Positions 14,003-24,539 of a DNA stretch of 64,000 nucleotides are shown here, piece after piece. How positions within the stretch are numbered: position 1 is the stretch's first letter; every line of letters begins with the position of its first letter. The DNA is from Pollenia angustigena (taxonomy: Eukaryota > Arthropoda > Insecta > Diptera > Polleniidae), in assembly GCA_930367215.1 (NCBI GenBank), contig OV884059.1:242915803-242979802 (forward strand). Reading direction: 5' to 3'. Made by a program: the position numbers and the translations under genes. The notes below the pieces were generated by a model. That model saw only the letters and a list, made by a program, of their open reading frames with translations. It was not told the origin of the DNA and made no database searches.

Positions 14003-14508
14003 ATCCCTTAAATTTTTTAATTTGGTTTGCTGGGATGAAATAAATACATCAACTTTCACATATTGCAACGTTTAATGTAATTTTTTTGTTGTTGTTAAAA
14101 GTGGTGGTAAGCTGATGTTTACTTTTTTTCGAAATAATTGTTATACAATTTTGTTAAAATTTCGTCATACTTTAAGTACAATTAGTTTGATATCGTATGT
14201 TTGTATTCCGTATAGGAGCAGAGCGTTGTTGGTAAAAATATTCACTTTTTTAATTTCAACTACCCAAAGCGAAAACATTTGCTTATATGCGAGGGATGCT
14301 TCGCTATTTTTACTTAATTAACATTTAAAAGTTATTTAGAAAAATTTTTTACTTTTATTCCTTTATTGGATTTCGAAAGCTTGAAAAAACAAAGAACAAA
14401 TATAATGGAAAAGTTTGATTCGATAACTATTTTAAGCCTACACGCAAAGAAAAAACACGGTTAAAGAAATGGCCAGAAGCAAATATCAGTTAATTATTCT
14501 GTTAAGCC

Positions 14509-15006
14509 TGGTACTCTGTTCAATATTTCACGTGAAATGCTGTCAAAATGCATATGAAAAAAAAACGTGTGCGGAATATCTATGAAATAATGTTGATAGA
14601 GTTGTACTCTGTTCATTTTGTGAAAAAGTTCCAAAATGTATCTGGCAAGATTTTTTTACAACTGCGAAATAATGTAAGCTGCCTATATTACACGTGGAGT
14701 TTTAAGCAAAAGCAAAAAAGTATGAAGTAAATATTAAATAAGAAATAAAAAATTAAAATAACACAACCGGTAACAGTTTTTTATCCATATTTATATTTTT
14801 TTATTGAATTTTTTATTAAAAAAAATAATTTTAGTAAAATACATGTGGCGTTTGTTTACATACACGAAACAATGTAGCATACTTTGAAGACATTAAAACA
14901 TCAAATTGTACAAACTCGCAAGATTGGTAACATTGATAAATGTCAAAATTTTCGTGTGGAATAATCAATGTTGCACAACATTTTTCACAAATTTGAACAG
15001 AGTACT
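14509..15006. mobile_element. TIR element (MITE), about 500 bp
   Basis: The left end TGGTACTCTGTTCAA and the right end TTGAACAGAGTACTA are inverted with one mismatch in 15. A further partial copy of the end motif (GTACTCTGTTCATTTTGTG) lies inside at about 14605, in direct orientation to the left end. The target duplication is unclear. There is no transposase. Class unassigned. Confidence 0.6.
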
Positions 15007-15184
15007 AAGCTTTACTATTAAATATGTATACGCAATTATCTAAAACAACCCAAATTACACGAAATACGTTGCAAAATTTAAAATAATAATATTTAATAAT
15101 CAGTATTGTGGTTTATTCAGAAAAGCAAATTTCGATCTACCAAAGGTTAAAATACAATTTGGTTTAAGGATTAATGTTTGACTA

Positions 15185-15310
15185 TTGACGTCAGCAGTCG
15201 TCGATGGCTGCGAGTGTAAGACGGCAAATCCATCTGAGGAGATCGAGTGGTTGCGATCGAAACATGTCATGGTAACCTGCCAGCCGGAGTTCGAGCCCCA
15301 GCCACGTCAA
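15185..15310 (+). ncRNA. tRNA-like SINE head or tRNA pseudogene
   Basis: TTGACGT at 15185-15191 pairs with ACGTCAA at 15304-15310, as an acceptor stem would. TGGCTGCGAGTG at 15205 resembles a pol III A box. GAGTTCGAGCCCC at 15287-15299 resembles a B box. Box spacing (about 70-80 bp) is longer than in an ordinary tRNA, closer to a Leu/Ser-type tRNA with a long variable arm or to a tRNA-derived SINE. A GCAG/CTGC D-stem is possible; I could not fold a convincing anticodon arm. AT-rich DNA follows directly. I judge it a tRNA-derived retroposon head rather than a working tRNA. Confidence 0.45.
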
Positions 15311-15661
15311 GAATGAAAAATTATCAATAACAATTTTAACTAATTTTCGTGTTGTAAAATTCCTTTCTTCATAAAAATAATTTAATGAAAATTAAATTTG
15401 ATTATAAAAATACTTAATAATATTTAATTTTAGAAAAAAATATTTATGTATACTTTTAGGAATAATCCGCTGGCTTTATGAAATAAGTAAAATAAATTCT
15501 GAAATTCGAAATTTAAAAATATTCAATTTGATATTTCGGAATTTAAAATTAGGAATTTTGATAGTATTCCAAATATTTATGAATGGTAAACGTATGTAGT
15601 AAATATAATGGGATACAATTTGCATTGTTTACAATTTTTCAATAAACTAAAAAATAAAATA

Positions 15662-15822
15662 AGGCCCCAAATATGTTTTTGGGGTGTTCTTTCTTGCGAA
15701 ATAGGTCCCCAATATCAAAATAAAAAAAATTTTAAATAAAAATACGAATAAAAACGTTGTTTTTGCTTTTTGTTTTTTTTTTTTTTTTTTTTTTTTTTTT
15801 GACTTATTTCGTAGGGAATTTT
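15662..15822. repeat. Small inverted fragment with the GAAATA-CCCCA phrase
   Basis: It contains GCGAAATAGGTCCCCA at about 15697, AAGGCCCCAAATATG at the left and GACTTATTTCGTAGGGA at the right. These are variants in both orientations of the motif that builds the 52239-53351 foldback element. A poly(T) run of about 30 occupies much of the middle. Confidence 0.5.
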
Positions 15823-15894
15823 TTTTATGGAGACATCCGTCTCGCTAAAGATATTAGATATGCGATAAAACAAATAAAATTTGAGTGTTTGTAG

Positions 15895-16000
15895 ATTTCA
15901 TTCACTTTAGCTTTTCAAAAGTTTTTAAAGGTTTCCTGATGATCTGGCCTTAGCAGCTAGAGAAGTGCACATAGGAACCAGCTTATCCTCCATCAATAAG
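15895..16000 (-). repeat. Dispersed repeat R3, copy 1 (inverted)
   Basis: Read on the minus strand it matches 18095-18200 and 32800-32880 around GCCAGATCATC followed by AAAGATTTTAG-type text and an upstream GATAAGCT block. Confidence 0.6.
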
Positions 16001-16222
16001 TTTCAGTGTATTTATCAAGAATGAAAATTGGGAATTAAGTACAAAAAACAAAATCTTATTAATTAAACATATTTTCAAAAATGACTCTGATAATAATGTA
16101 TATATTTTTCGAACAGTTTAGAATTGTAAATTGTTCGATTTTTTCTAATAAAATTTCGCTAAATGGCTCACAATTGTTTTGGTGAAAGTAAAAACTAAAG
16201 AAGCCCGAACTCTTTGCATTGG

Positions 16223-16494
16223 CACGCAGAGAAAACACAATTTTCTATACGGTCATCTGCAACAAAACTATTTTTAACGAAAAAATTTCAAACATATTAC
16301 AGTTACTTTAACCATGTATACAATATATATTTTGGTAATTATTAGCTGCAACACGTTCTTAAGCAAAAATAATATGGTTGTGGTTTCTTAAATGAGGACT
16401 AATTTAACCATAATATGGTTCCCGTTGACAATAATATCGCTTAGAAAGTTTTGTTGGATGTGACCATAAAGAAAAATGTGTTTTTCCTGTGTGT
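16223..16494. mobile_element. CACGCAGAG-type MITE, copy 1 (diverged)
   Basis: The left end CACGCAGAGAAAACAC and the right end GTGTTTTTCCTGTGTGT are imperfect inverted repeats. Internal text includes AACCATAATATGGTT and GGTCATCTGCAACAAAAC paired with GTTTTGTTGGATGTGACC. Same family as 31609-32095, 50068-50609 and 62275-62439. No ORF with transposase similarity. Confidence 0.7.
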
Positions 16495-17089
16495 ACGAAT
16501 CTGTTACTGCACATTTTGATTATTTGCAACTGAAACATTTCTGACGATTGACCATTTTTATTAGCATTCCTATTTGGATATCCAAACAAACAAGCAATGT
16601 TACTTTTAAAAGGTCGTAACAGGTTTCAATCACTTTTTTGGACAATCAGCCGGCCTTCTTTGATTATGATGTAGACGAAGCGAAGAACATTTAAAACAAA
16701 GGAAAAAGTTTAAACATTTTTCAATCGTTCAAAATTTAATTTAATTGTTAAATGAATTGAACATAATTAACCACTTTTTTATAAATCGTTTAATAAGCTA
16801 ATCATAATTTTGAATAATGGAGTGTTTTTATCCGTTAAAAATTATTAAGTAAAAAAAGGGTGGAAACTGAGTTAGTCGTAATTTAGTTTCTATATAAAAA
16901 GTAAAGTTTTTTATGTTTTTTAACAACTTTTACATATGTTAACTCACAACCCTCGCATTAAAATTGTCTATATGTGAAACACACGTTTGCCTGGCACCAC
17001 AATGGGCACGACAACAATAATCAACTATTTTGAAACAGAGTGCATAATTTGAAAGGAACTGGTTCAGTGTAGTGAAGGGAAACTATCGA

Positions 17090-17097
17090 TAGTGACC
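17090..17097. promoter_or_regulatory. DRE box TATCGATA
   Basis: A perfect palindromic DREF-binding octamer about 180 bp upstream of the ATG at 17278. DRE boxes mark housekeeping promoters in Drosophila (established knowledge). A second near-match (TTATCGAA) follows at about 17110. Use as a promoter is inferred. Confidence 0.35.
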
Positions 17098-17277
17098 ACA
17101 TTCGATATTTATCGAAAGTATATTACTATTACCAATCAAGAACTATCAATTTGATTTCATTAGAAAAATTATAAAAAAACGAATATATTGTTTGTAATAT
17201 GAACAGTATTCTGTTTTCTGTAAACTTTATATTAAGCACCCTGGATACTATCAAATAAACACATCAATCACATCGTT

Positions 17278-17403
17278 ATGAGCGTGCTGAAGTTCTTTTT
17301 CGGCTTCACATGCGCGTTGTCGGCATGGCTTGTTGAAAATCAAAAATTTTTTGTTTTTTATCTGTGTTTAATGATGACTCGTTTAAAACACAGCACCCTG
17401 TAA
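17278..17403 (+). CDS. Small ORF resembling the start of STMP1-family mitochondrial proteins
   Basis: A 41-codon ORF starts MSVLKFFFGFTCALSAWLV and ends at TAA 17401-17403. The first 20 codons are strongly G/C-ending (AGC GTG CTG AAG TTC ... GGC TTC ... TGC GCG TTG TCG), unlike all surrounding DNA; the last 20 are AT-rich. Short transmembrane mitochondrial protein 1 (about 47 residues, inner-membrane, one N-terminal helix) has a hydrophobic start with GFT and, 14 residues from that G, a Gln. Both are present here. After the Gln the similarity fades. It may be a damaged paralogue, or a first exon whose splice donor I cannot place. It is too short for the computed ORF list. A DRE box lies upstream. 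Confidence 0.35.
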   Translation: MSVLKFFFGFTCALSAWLVENQKFFVFYLCLMMTRLKHSTL

Positions 17404-18094
17404 ATACTAACAGTCCTTAAATTGTTATTTACTTATTTTTAAATTCTGCCATTGCATTATTTTACTTGTACTAAACCTAGTTTGTTAAATAATAGAAGCA
17501 AAAACCAAAAAGGTCATAAATAAAGAACAGAAAGTTTCAAATAAAAAATATATAAATTAAAAACCAAACGTGAATATTTTGTAAACTCAAACAAAAAGTG
17601 TAATGTTGAGGATTCAAAATTCTCTAATCCTCAACAATCTGATTGTCAAAAATTTTTATTTGCATTGTGTTTGCTGTCATCAAGAAGTGTACGGATAAAA
17701 AAATATAGGTATGTATTTATTTTGTTTTGATTTTAAGTTTTTGATTTACAAAAAAATACGTCTCCGCAAAAGCCTGAACTAATCGACACTTACATATATG
17801 CACTGATTAATGGGTTTATTTGATAGTCTCCAGGGCTCTTTTTCATCTATGAAATAATAATTAAAAGTTAATCGATAAAAAATCGATTTTTTTTGAAGCA
17901 ATACAGCCACGATAATTTAATTTGGCTTAATGCGACTTAGAGATGAGAGCAAAGTACTCAGAAAAAAAAGCTCATACTAAATCTAAGTTTTTTCAAAGTT
18001 TTTCTTGGGAGTCAAAAAATTAAATAGCAAGGTTTCGTTAAAATGTGCTAAATTCCCATTTAATAGTGTTGATAAACTGATATTTTTTGTTGAT

Positions 18095-18293
18095 GGGATA
18101 AGCTATTCCTATGCTTATTTCACTGGTTGCTGAGGCCAGATCATCGGAAAACTTCATCCAAAGATTTTAGCAAACTAAAGGTATCATACAAAAAAAAAAA
18201 ACTGTTAAGCAAATAAGAATTATAAACCCCAGTTTTACTTGTAACAATATCAACAACAAAAACTACAACAATAAACAGTGAGTTTATCTATTC
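18095..18293 (+). repeat. Dispersed repeat R3, copy 2
   Basis: It matches 32780-32985: GCCAGATCATC, CCAAAGATTTTAG, TTTTACTTGTAACAATATCA, ACAATAAACA-TGAGTTTATCT. Its right end is interrupted by the TTA-flanked element at 18297-18767. Confidence 0.75.
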
Positions 18294-18296
18294 TTA

Positions 18297-18767
18297 AGGT
18301 AGAAGTACATAACACGCGTTAGTGCGCGCGCGTTCTGTCGTCTTCTGTCAAAAAAAGTTAAGCTAGTGTGTTTTGATAGAACAAGCTACATGCAAAATAT
18401 TTTGACGCGTTTGCGCCAGAAAGTTGGTCAACTTTGAACTTTTTAACGCGTTGTATGTTTTTGACAAGTAATCAGCTGACAATAAAAAGAATAATTTAAC
18501 AAATTTGTGAATCGTGAAAGAAAAACTTATTGAAGAGCTTAAAAAACATACAATATTTATATAAAAAGAATAAATTTAATAAAATAACAAAATCTTGATA
18601 TACTTTCGAACCTCTTTTTAATGCACAAATAAGTAAACAAATAAAAAAACAGCTGACAGGAATGGCTTTTGTAACGCGTGTTGTGTAACTTGCAGTTTTT
18701 GACGCGCTAAAGTTTATAAACGCACGATACTTGTCGACGAACTAACGCGTGTTATGTACTTCCACCT
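18297..18767. mobile_element. TTA-flanked MITE with ACGCGT repeats (Harbinger-like)
   Basis: The terminal inverted repeats are about 27 bp with one mismatch, starting AGGTAGAAGTACATAACACG at the left and closing CTTCCACCT at the right. TTA flanks both sides (18294-18296 and 18768-18770). The paralogous R3 copy near 32980 shows the uninserted site TTTTCTTACATTTCCC, which confirms the TTA duplication. Internally there are several ACGCGT/GACGCG motifs in both orientations. A 3-bp TTA/TAA duplication is typical of PIF/Harbinger. No transposase is encoded. Confidence 0.85.
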
Positions 18768-18935
18768 TTACAGTCCCGACTACAATTGGCTAATTTTTTT
18801 GCCAACTCACAATGTAGTTGTAAGTGGGTAAGGCAAAATAAAAACAAATTACTAAGTTTATATACGAATAACGCTAAAAAGTACTTAAAACAATCCAAAA
18901 TGGTAGAACTTACGAAAACCAATTTGCGTGCATAC

Positions 18936-20120
18936 TAGAGTTGTCAACCGATTAAGAATAATTTGATTAATCGATCAAACAAAACCAAACTCTTGTTCGA
19001 ATAATTTTAAAACGACGATTTTCGAATAACGAATAAATCGATTAATTAATGTCGATTAATCGAACAATTTTTTTTTTTATTAAAATATAAAATAATAAAA
19101 GCTTTTAATTTGATTTTTTCTCATAAGCTTTTAGTAATTTTATACAAAATGTAGGAAAGTTAAAAAATATTGTTGCCATAGCCCTGGTTTTAATTAATCT
19201 CAATGTTTAGTAAGCAAAAACCGTGTTGAGTTCTCATTGAATTTCAAAAATTTATTGATATTGACAATTGAGTACGTAAGTTGCAAAACTAGTTCGTTAC
19301 AAAACTAAAAATACGAGATGACAATTGGTTCTAACAGTTCTTTTGGCGCTTTATGAGAAGAAATATACTAAGTATCAATGCATGTCCTCTTCAATGATTT
19401 TAGCACGGACATGCATTGATGCAATCAGACTATTTCGTCTGATAAAGCGCCAAAAGAACTGTAAGAATCATTTGCCATCTCGTATTTTTAATTTAGCAAC
19501 AAACGAGTTTTGCAACTCACCTTCTCAATTGTATAAGCTGTTTTATTTTTAAATCAAACGTTAAAAAAAATTTCAAGAAAGCGATTTTTCAATTTCGGGT
19601 GAAAAATTTAGACATAAACAAAAAGCTTAAAAACAAAGAATTGATCTATATAAATCATATGTATGTATCTTGCAAGTAGAAAATGTTTTTATTGTATTAA
19701 ATTTTTTTTTTTTAATGTTACCCTTGAAAACGATGTAGTAGAAGATAATCCAACGACATCAAAAAATGCCGAACATGGTCAAATGGAAAAATACATTAAG
19801 AGAGACAGCGGCAGAAGATGGTAGGTCTGCCAACGCCTTTCGAAAATCCATAGTTATATCGGATTATTAAGGAATTTAGGGTTTTACGATGCCTTTAAGT
19901 ACTACAACGATGTGGAGTTAATAGAAAAATGTATGCATAAAAAAAGAAGAAGTCATAGCGGACGGAATAGAAGATTTTCCATAGTAATTTTTTTATAAAA
20001 ATAATTTTTTTTTATCGATTAATCGAATAATTTTTGAGATTTAATCGTTTGTTCGAACGAACAAAAACAATAATTTGAATTATTCGAACAAAGTTGAAAA
20101 ACGAATAATTGACAACTCTA
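18936..20120. mobile_element. hAT-type nonautonomous element, 1185 bp
   Basis: The ends are TAGAGTTGTCAA and TTGACAACTCTA, exact inverted repeats. They are flanked by the perfect 8-bp duplication GTGCATAC (18928-18935 and 20121-20128), the hallmark of hAT transposition. Subterminal zones hold multiple ATTAATCGA / TTCGAATAA boxes in both orientations. A weak open stretch near 19735-19930 (for example MEKYIKRDSGRRW) is interrupted by stops and may be a transposase relic, but I cannot confirm this. A second palindrome at 19264-19532 sits inside. Confidence 0.9.
19264..19532. mobile_element. Palindromic insert inside the hAT element
   Basis: The two arms pair over about 110 bp: ACAATTGAG with CTCAATTGT, AAAAATACGAGATG with CATCTCGTATTTTT, and a perfect AGTTCTTTTGGCGCTTTAT with its complement. 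A short centre also pairs (ATCAATGCATGTCC with GGACATGCATTGAT). The 75-codon ORF at 19325-19552 runs through the palindrome and is not believed. It is either a nested MITE or an internal fold of the host element. Confidence 0.7.
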
Positions 20121-20952
20121 GTGCATACACGTGTGTTTGTAAAAGTTTGCTGTTGAAACAACAACATCAACGCTACAAACAAACTATTTTTTGTTTTGTA
20201 TAGAAACAACAACAACATACAAGAATAAAAACAAACATTATGCTCATGTTAAAAAAAGTAACAAGAGAAACAAAAATTCCCAAATTATATTTATTAAAAT
20301 TATGTAGTACAACTTTCAAAGTAGAATGATTACGCAAACCATATCGGGCATGCTGCTGGTGTCTTGTAATTGAGAGTTCTTCCTTAAACAAAGGTGGGGA
20401 ATACCACAAATATAAAACAAACATTGTGTAAACGGCAATTAAAATATTTAATAATATTCTCTCTTTCTCTATCTGGGTCCCTGGGGTAAGTGTTTCTATT
20501 AGAATCAAACTTTCACTTTCAGATTATTTCAAGTACGAATTTGGGATTTAAGCAAATTTAGAAATTCTTGAATCAAGTACAGTTTCAGATTAATTTGTAT
20601 CTCACTTTTACTTAAGACAAACCCGTTTCGGGATAAAACAAGCATTATGTACTTGATTTAAGGACTTCCATACTTTTGAGACCGCTTGGGCTTGATCAAG
20701 GTAAGGATGGATTGATTGTAAAATATTCAAAAGACACGTTTGATAGATATCGAAATTGGAATTGATTAGTTTTTAATTGGTTTTTCAATGTATTTTCTTA
20801 CGCTTATAATTGCATCCATTGCAGATGTAGTTGTTTTTCTTGTACAAACGATTGCGGAGGATTCCTCTTCCATACGCCATTCGCTTTTCTAGTGGCTCAC
20901 GATTTTCACACCTGCAAGCACGTTACTATTACAAAAAAATTTGGGTTATAAA

Positions 20953-21467
20953 CCGTTTACACTTTAACGAAATCTATTACTTACGAGATTTCGAGCAAAA
21001 TCTAGATTATGACCAAATCTACTCAAAATCTGGTAGTTCTTAGTGACGTAACTATGCTCTTTTCTATATATGCAGTACTAAAAACTACTTCCCTGTACAA
21101 GAAAACAGTAACATTAAAAAATGTTAAAATTTATAAAGAAAAATATTCAAAAATTTTAGGAAAATAGTAAAAAATAGAAAATAGAATTGTGTTTTAAAAA
21201 TTAAACTTTCAATCAGCTGTTTTTGTCACGAAAACAAAATCTCGCTAATGTCAAAAAACTACAATGTTGTTGTTGTTGTAGCAGCGAGACCTGAAGAACA
21301 GAAGTTGCTGAGTTGACAATCCTTGGTCGGTGTTCGGTGAACTCCGAGTCGTTCCGGTGCGTAGAACCGATTGTCGTGGGAACGAAAAAAACTACAATGT
21401 AAACGCTCTCGATTTTTAAAGAAGATATCTTATTAAATCTACTAGATTTCGATGTAGTGTAAACGGG
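20953..21467. mobile_element. TIR pair CCGTTTACACT, interrupted by a SINE
   Basis: CCGTTTACACTTTAACGAAA at the left and TTTCGATGTAGTGTAAACGG at the right are imperfect inverted repeats, continuing into AATCTA/TAGATT. A third GTAAACG copy lies at 21400. The SINE-like insert at 21268-21385 lies between them. TSD unclear. The 70-codon ORF at 20831-21043 overlaps the left end and has no motif. Confidence 0.5.
21268..21385 (-). mobile_element. SINE-like retroposon with (CAA)n tail
   Basis: This 118-bp GC-richer body is flanked by a 15-bp direct repeat AAAAAACTACAATGT (21253-21267 and 21386-21400), the signature of target-primed reverse transcription. Read on the minus strand it begins TCGTTCCCACGACAATCGG and ends in a CAACAACAACA tail. 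GGTTCTACGCACC resembles a pol III B box. No clear A box, so it may be 5'-truncated. I remember similar text as repetitive in flies but cannot search. Confidence 0.75.
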
Positions 21468-22451
21468 ATATTATCCCTAAAATAGGAACACATTTCTGTA
21501 ATGCCCTACAAAAATCAGCGTGCTTCCATTTAAGTGTAATCCTCAAACATTATCTAATACTATCGCTATCGATAATTTGAAATGACATTCGATATTTTCG
21601 ACATTTCGTAATATTTTGATCACTATGTTTTTAAATCTTGATAATACTTCAATCTATTTATTATATTTAATTATATTCAAATCTGAAATATAGTTTTGAT
21701 ATCTAAACGCAGTTTAAAGAATAAAATGTTTTCAAATAACACCAGTTCACTATTTGCAAAATGTATCAGAAAAACTTTTGTTTTTTTAATATATTTAAAA
21801 ATTGAATTCAACACTATCGTGCATGGACATTTTACAGATGTAAAATGTATAAAATAATTTAAGGTTTGCTTTAATGAAAAGGTAAACAAATCAAGCCTCT
21901 TAAGCTTTAATCACACCTTTTAAGTATTTAACGTATTGCACGTAACCACTAGTTTTATTAAAAAATTATTTGCTGTTGCAAAACGTTTGGCTATATGAAA
22001 CAATTATCTTCTTATAAATAGAGTTTATTAAATTGATAGAAATTGCTAAAAATAATGCTTAAGTGGTCACGCTTTTTTTGGATTTTTACCCGTCAAAAAT
22101 TTGTTAGGTGTGAATATACCTAGAAAACTTCTATATGCTAGTAAATGAAATGTTTATAAGAATGTCCTTAATAAAGAACAGATATCTATTTCAATAATAT
22201 GTAACTTTTGCCGTAAAAGAAAAATAATCTGGTATGTGATTAAAATCGCAAAAAAGCTGTGATGATTTTCGAACGATTCTAAATCCATTTCTTACTTATG
22301 GCTAATAAATCACTGATGGTTTTAACGCTGGTTTAGTTGAACTAAACTTGAATTTATATGTAGGGTAAACTCAACAACTATAAATCAGTGTCCCATGTAT
22401 TATATGTTGTTAAAAAAAATAACATGTGGCAGCACTACGATAAATCTTATC

Positions 22452-22493
<42 letters not shown>

Positions 22494-23845
22494 ATGCGCT
22501 TTAAGATTGTTTATATGTTTTGCGATTTATGGATGTGTTGGTTTAAACACATTTTAAACCAAAAAGAGAGTTTAACTTGCTCTGATTTTTTAGCCCTACA
22601 TAAGATCATACATTTAAAAAATTGTTGCGTTGCTGACTGGCTAATCCGTCATCGCACAGCCTAAACGCCTGAAGCTAAAAACTTCAAATTTGGACCGGAG
22701 GTTAGTCTCTCATCAAATTGATCCACTAAGACTGGACTTTTGAAAATTCAAATGTTTAGAGCGTAAAAAAACGTAAATTCGTTAACCCGATATCTAATAG
22801 AGACACAAAAATATGTAAACTTACCGTTGCACTTTAGAAAAATAAGCGGACAGGTGTCTAGTATACTATAAAATTTACAAGAATAAAGACGGAAATTAAA
22901 ACGAAAATGTTTTAGAAATAAATTTTTTTTAACTACTGAGATGACTGATTTGAAAACAATAAAAACCTTTTTACTTTATAATTTTCATAATTTATATTAA
23001 AATATTCATATATTTTACGAATCTTTTTTCAACTAAAGTTTTTATTATACCAAATTTGATTTGGTTTTTTTTTTTTTTTGTTGGTAACAACACACTTTTA
23101 ACCAAGAAGACGACAATTTCTAGAATCATAAACAGTGAAGGTCGTTGGTGCATTGTGAACCCCATGTTTTTTGTTCTTTTTCATTTAAAAAATAATCAAC
23201 TACAAATGAACTGAACTACTGTGGCAGAAAAAAAATTTGTTGTTTTCATTCTTGCACTAGAAAAAAACATTTTAAGCTGACAAACCGTATGACCGTCATG
23301 ACAGACAAGTGTAAAAGTTACACACAAAAATTAACAACGATTATTAAACGACAAGAACGTGAATAAAAACAAGAATTTGTAATACCAAAACAACAGCAGG
23401 AGGAACTAAGAAAACCACATAAAAATACACAAATACAACACAAGCACAACCATCACCAAAATAACAATTACAAACAATTTAAGCTTTGCTAAAATTTATT
23501 TTAACTTAAATGCCAGATATAAAACTGGGTCGTTTGCGTAAAACGCAAGACTCTACGAAGTAAATTTCTAAGGCACGTTTAATACATTTGCAACAGGCGC
23601 TAATAATAAGAATATATCTAAGTCGACGTTGATATGCTTTTACGTTTGCGCCAGCTATTGTTTACGTTTGAATTTGACAACGTAGCTACGTCATACTCTA
23701 CTAAATACGTTAACACGGTGCAATAATGTTCCTATGGTAACTAGGTAGGTTATCGAATCTTTCTTGTCGAAAATTATTATATGTATTCGAAGCTGAATCC
23801 TAATTCTTATTTGTATTTGTTCGCTATTACCAATGTAACCGCTAA
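21468..23845. other. AT-rich stretch with (AT)n microsatellite
   Basis: No gene is seen. An (AT)n run lies at 22454-22489. A somewhat GC-richer patch at 22625-22800 (CCGGAGGTTAGTCTCTC) looks repetitive. Around 23525-23680 there are repeated TTTGCG/ACGTTTGCGCC motifs. Poly(T) at 23066-23080. Confidence 0.6.
22454..22489. repeat. (AT)n microsatellite
   Basis: About 18 uninterrupted AT units. The 89-codon ORF through it is an artefact. Confidence 0.9.
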
Positions 23846-24304
23846 TTAATTGCATTCAAGTGTCAAAAAAGTGGGGGATCTTTTCAGCCTCCGGTGACCT
23901 TCGAACTTTATTAGATCCCGAGCGAGGTAGTTGGAATGGACTATTAGCTTATCTATGTATTTGTATGCATACTTGCTAATTTCTTCCTGGATGGAAGCGA
24001 TGTTAAGATCTCTGTGGATAATGTAATTACGTATATACCATGGAGAGCAGACAATTTGCCGTAATATCGTAGACTGTCTTCTTTGTAGATTGTGGATTTT
24101 TGAAGCGCATGCTGTACCCCATAATTGTATGTCATATGTCCATATTGGTTTTATGATAGACTTGTATAAGAGAACTTTGTCTTCTAAGGATAAGTTTGAG
24201 GTTCGGCCGATTAGACAATGTAGTTGAGCTGCTTTAAGTTTCATAGCCGTTATTAGCGCTTCAAAACGAGACCAGGTCAAGCGCCTATCTATATGAATTC
24301 GCAA
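23846..24304 (-). pseudogene. Jockey ORF2 C-terminal region
   Basis: The 152-codon frame begins near HIDRRLTWSRF and carries KAAQLHCLIGRTSNLSL, KPIWTYDIQLWGTACAS and NLQRRQSTILRQIVCSPWYI. This is the conserved C-terminal block of Jockey elements. It ends at its own stop, so this end may be complete. Confidence 0.85.
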
Positions 24305-24322
24305 GTACTTAACATGGTTTAT

Positions 24323-24517
24323 CTACCGGAACAGCGTGAAAGTTAAGGGATCACATTTAGCCGGGTTAACCTGTATTTTCCATTTTTCTAGCCAGGCCTC
24401 AAGTTCATTGATGTGGGACTGTAAATGCTGCGATGCAACTTTTGGGTCCTGATTAACAAAAATAAATGCTGTGTCGTCTGCAAAGATAGAAGAATGTGTG
24501 CTCGGGCTTGTTGGCAT
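24323..24517 (-). pseudogene. Reverse transcriptase motif C segment
   Basis: The 64-codon frame holds SSIFADDTAFIF, with the catalytic FADD box, then the thumb-type HINELEAWLEKWKIQVNPAKC. It is in the same frame as the C-terminal part but separated from it by stops. Confidence 0.9.
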
Positions 24518-24539
24518 ATCAGCTGTATATATTATATAC

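Noticed and set aside
20173..20508. 111-codon minus-strand ORF just right of the hAT element
   Set aside because: Composition follows the AT-rich background; no family features.
22395..22664. 89-codon ORF with a Tyr-Ile repeat
   Set aside because: It is produced by the (AT)n microsatellite.
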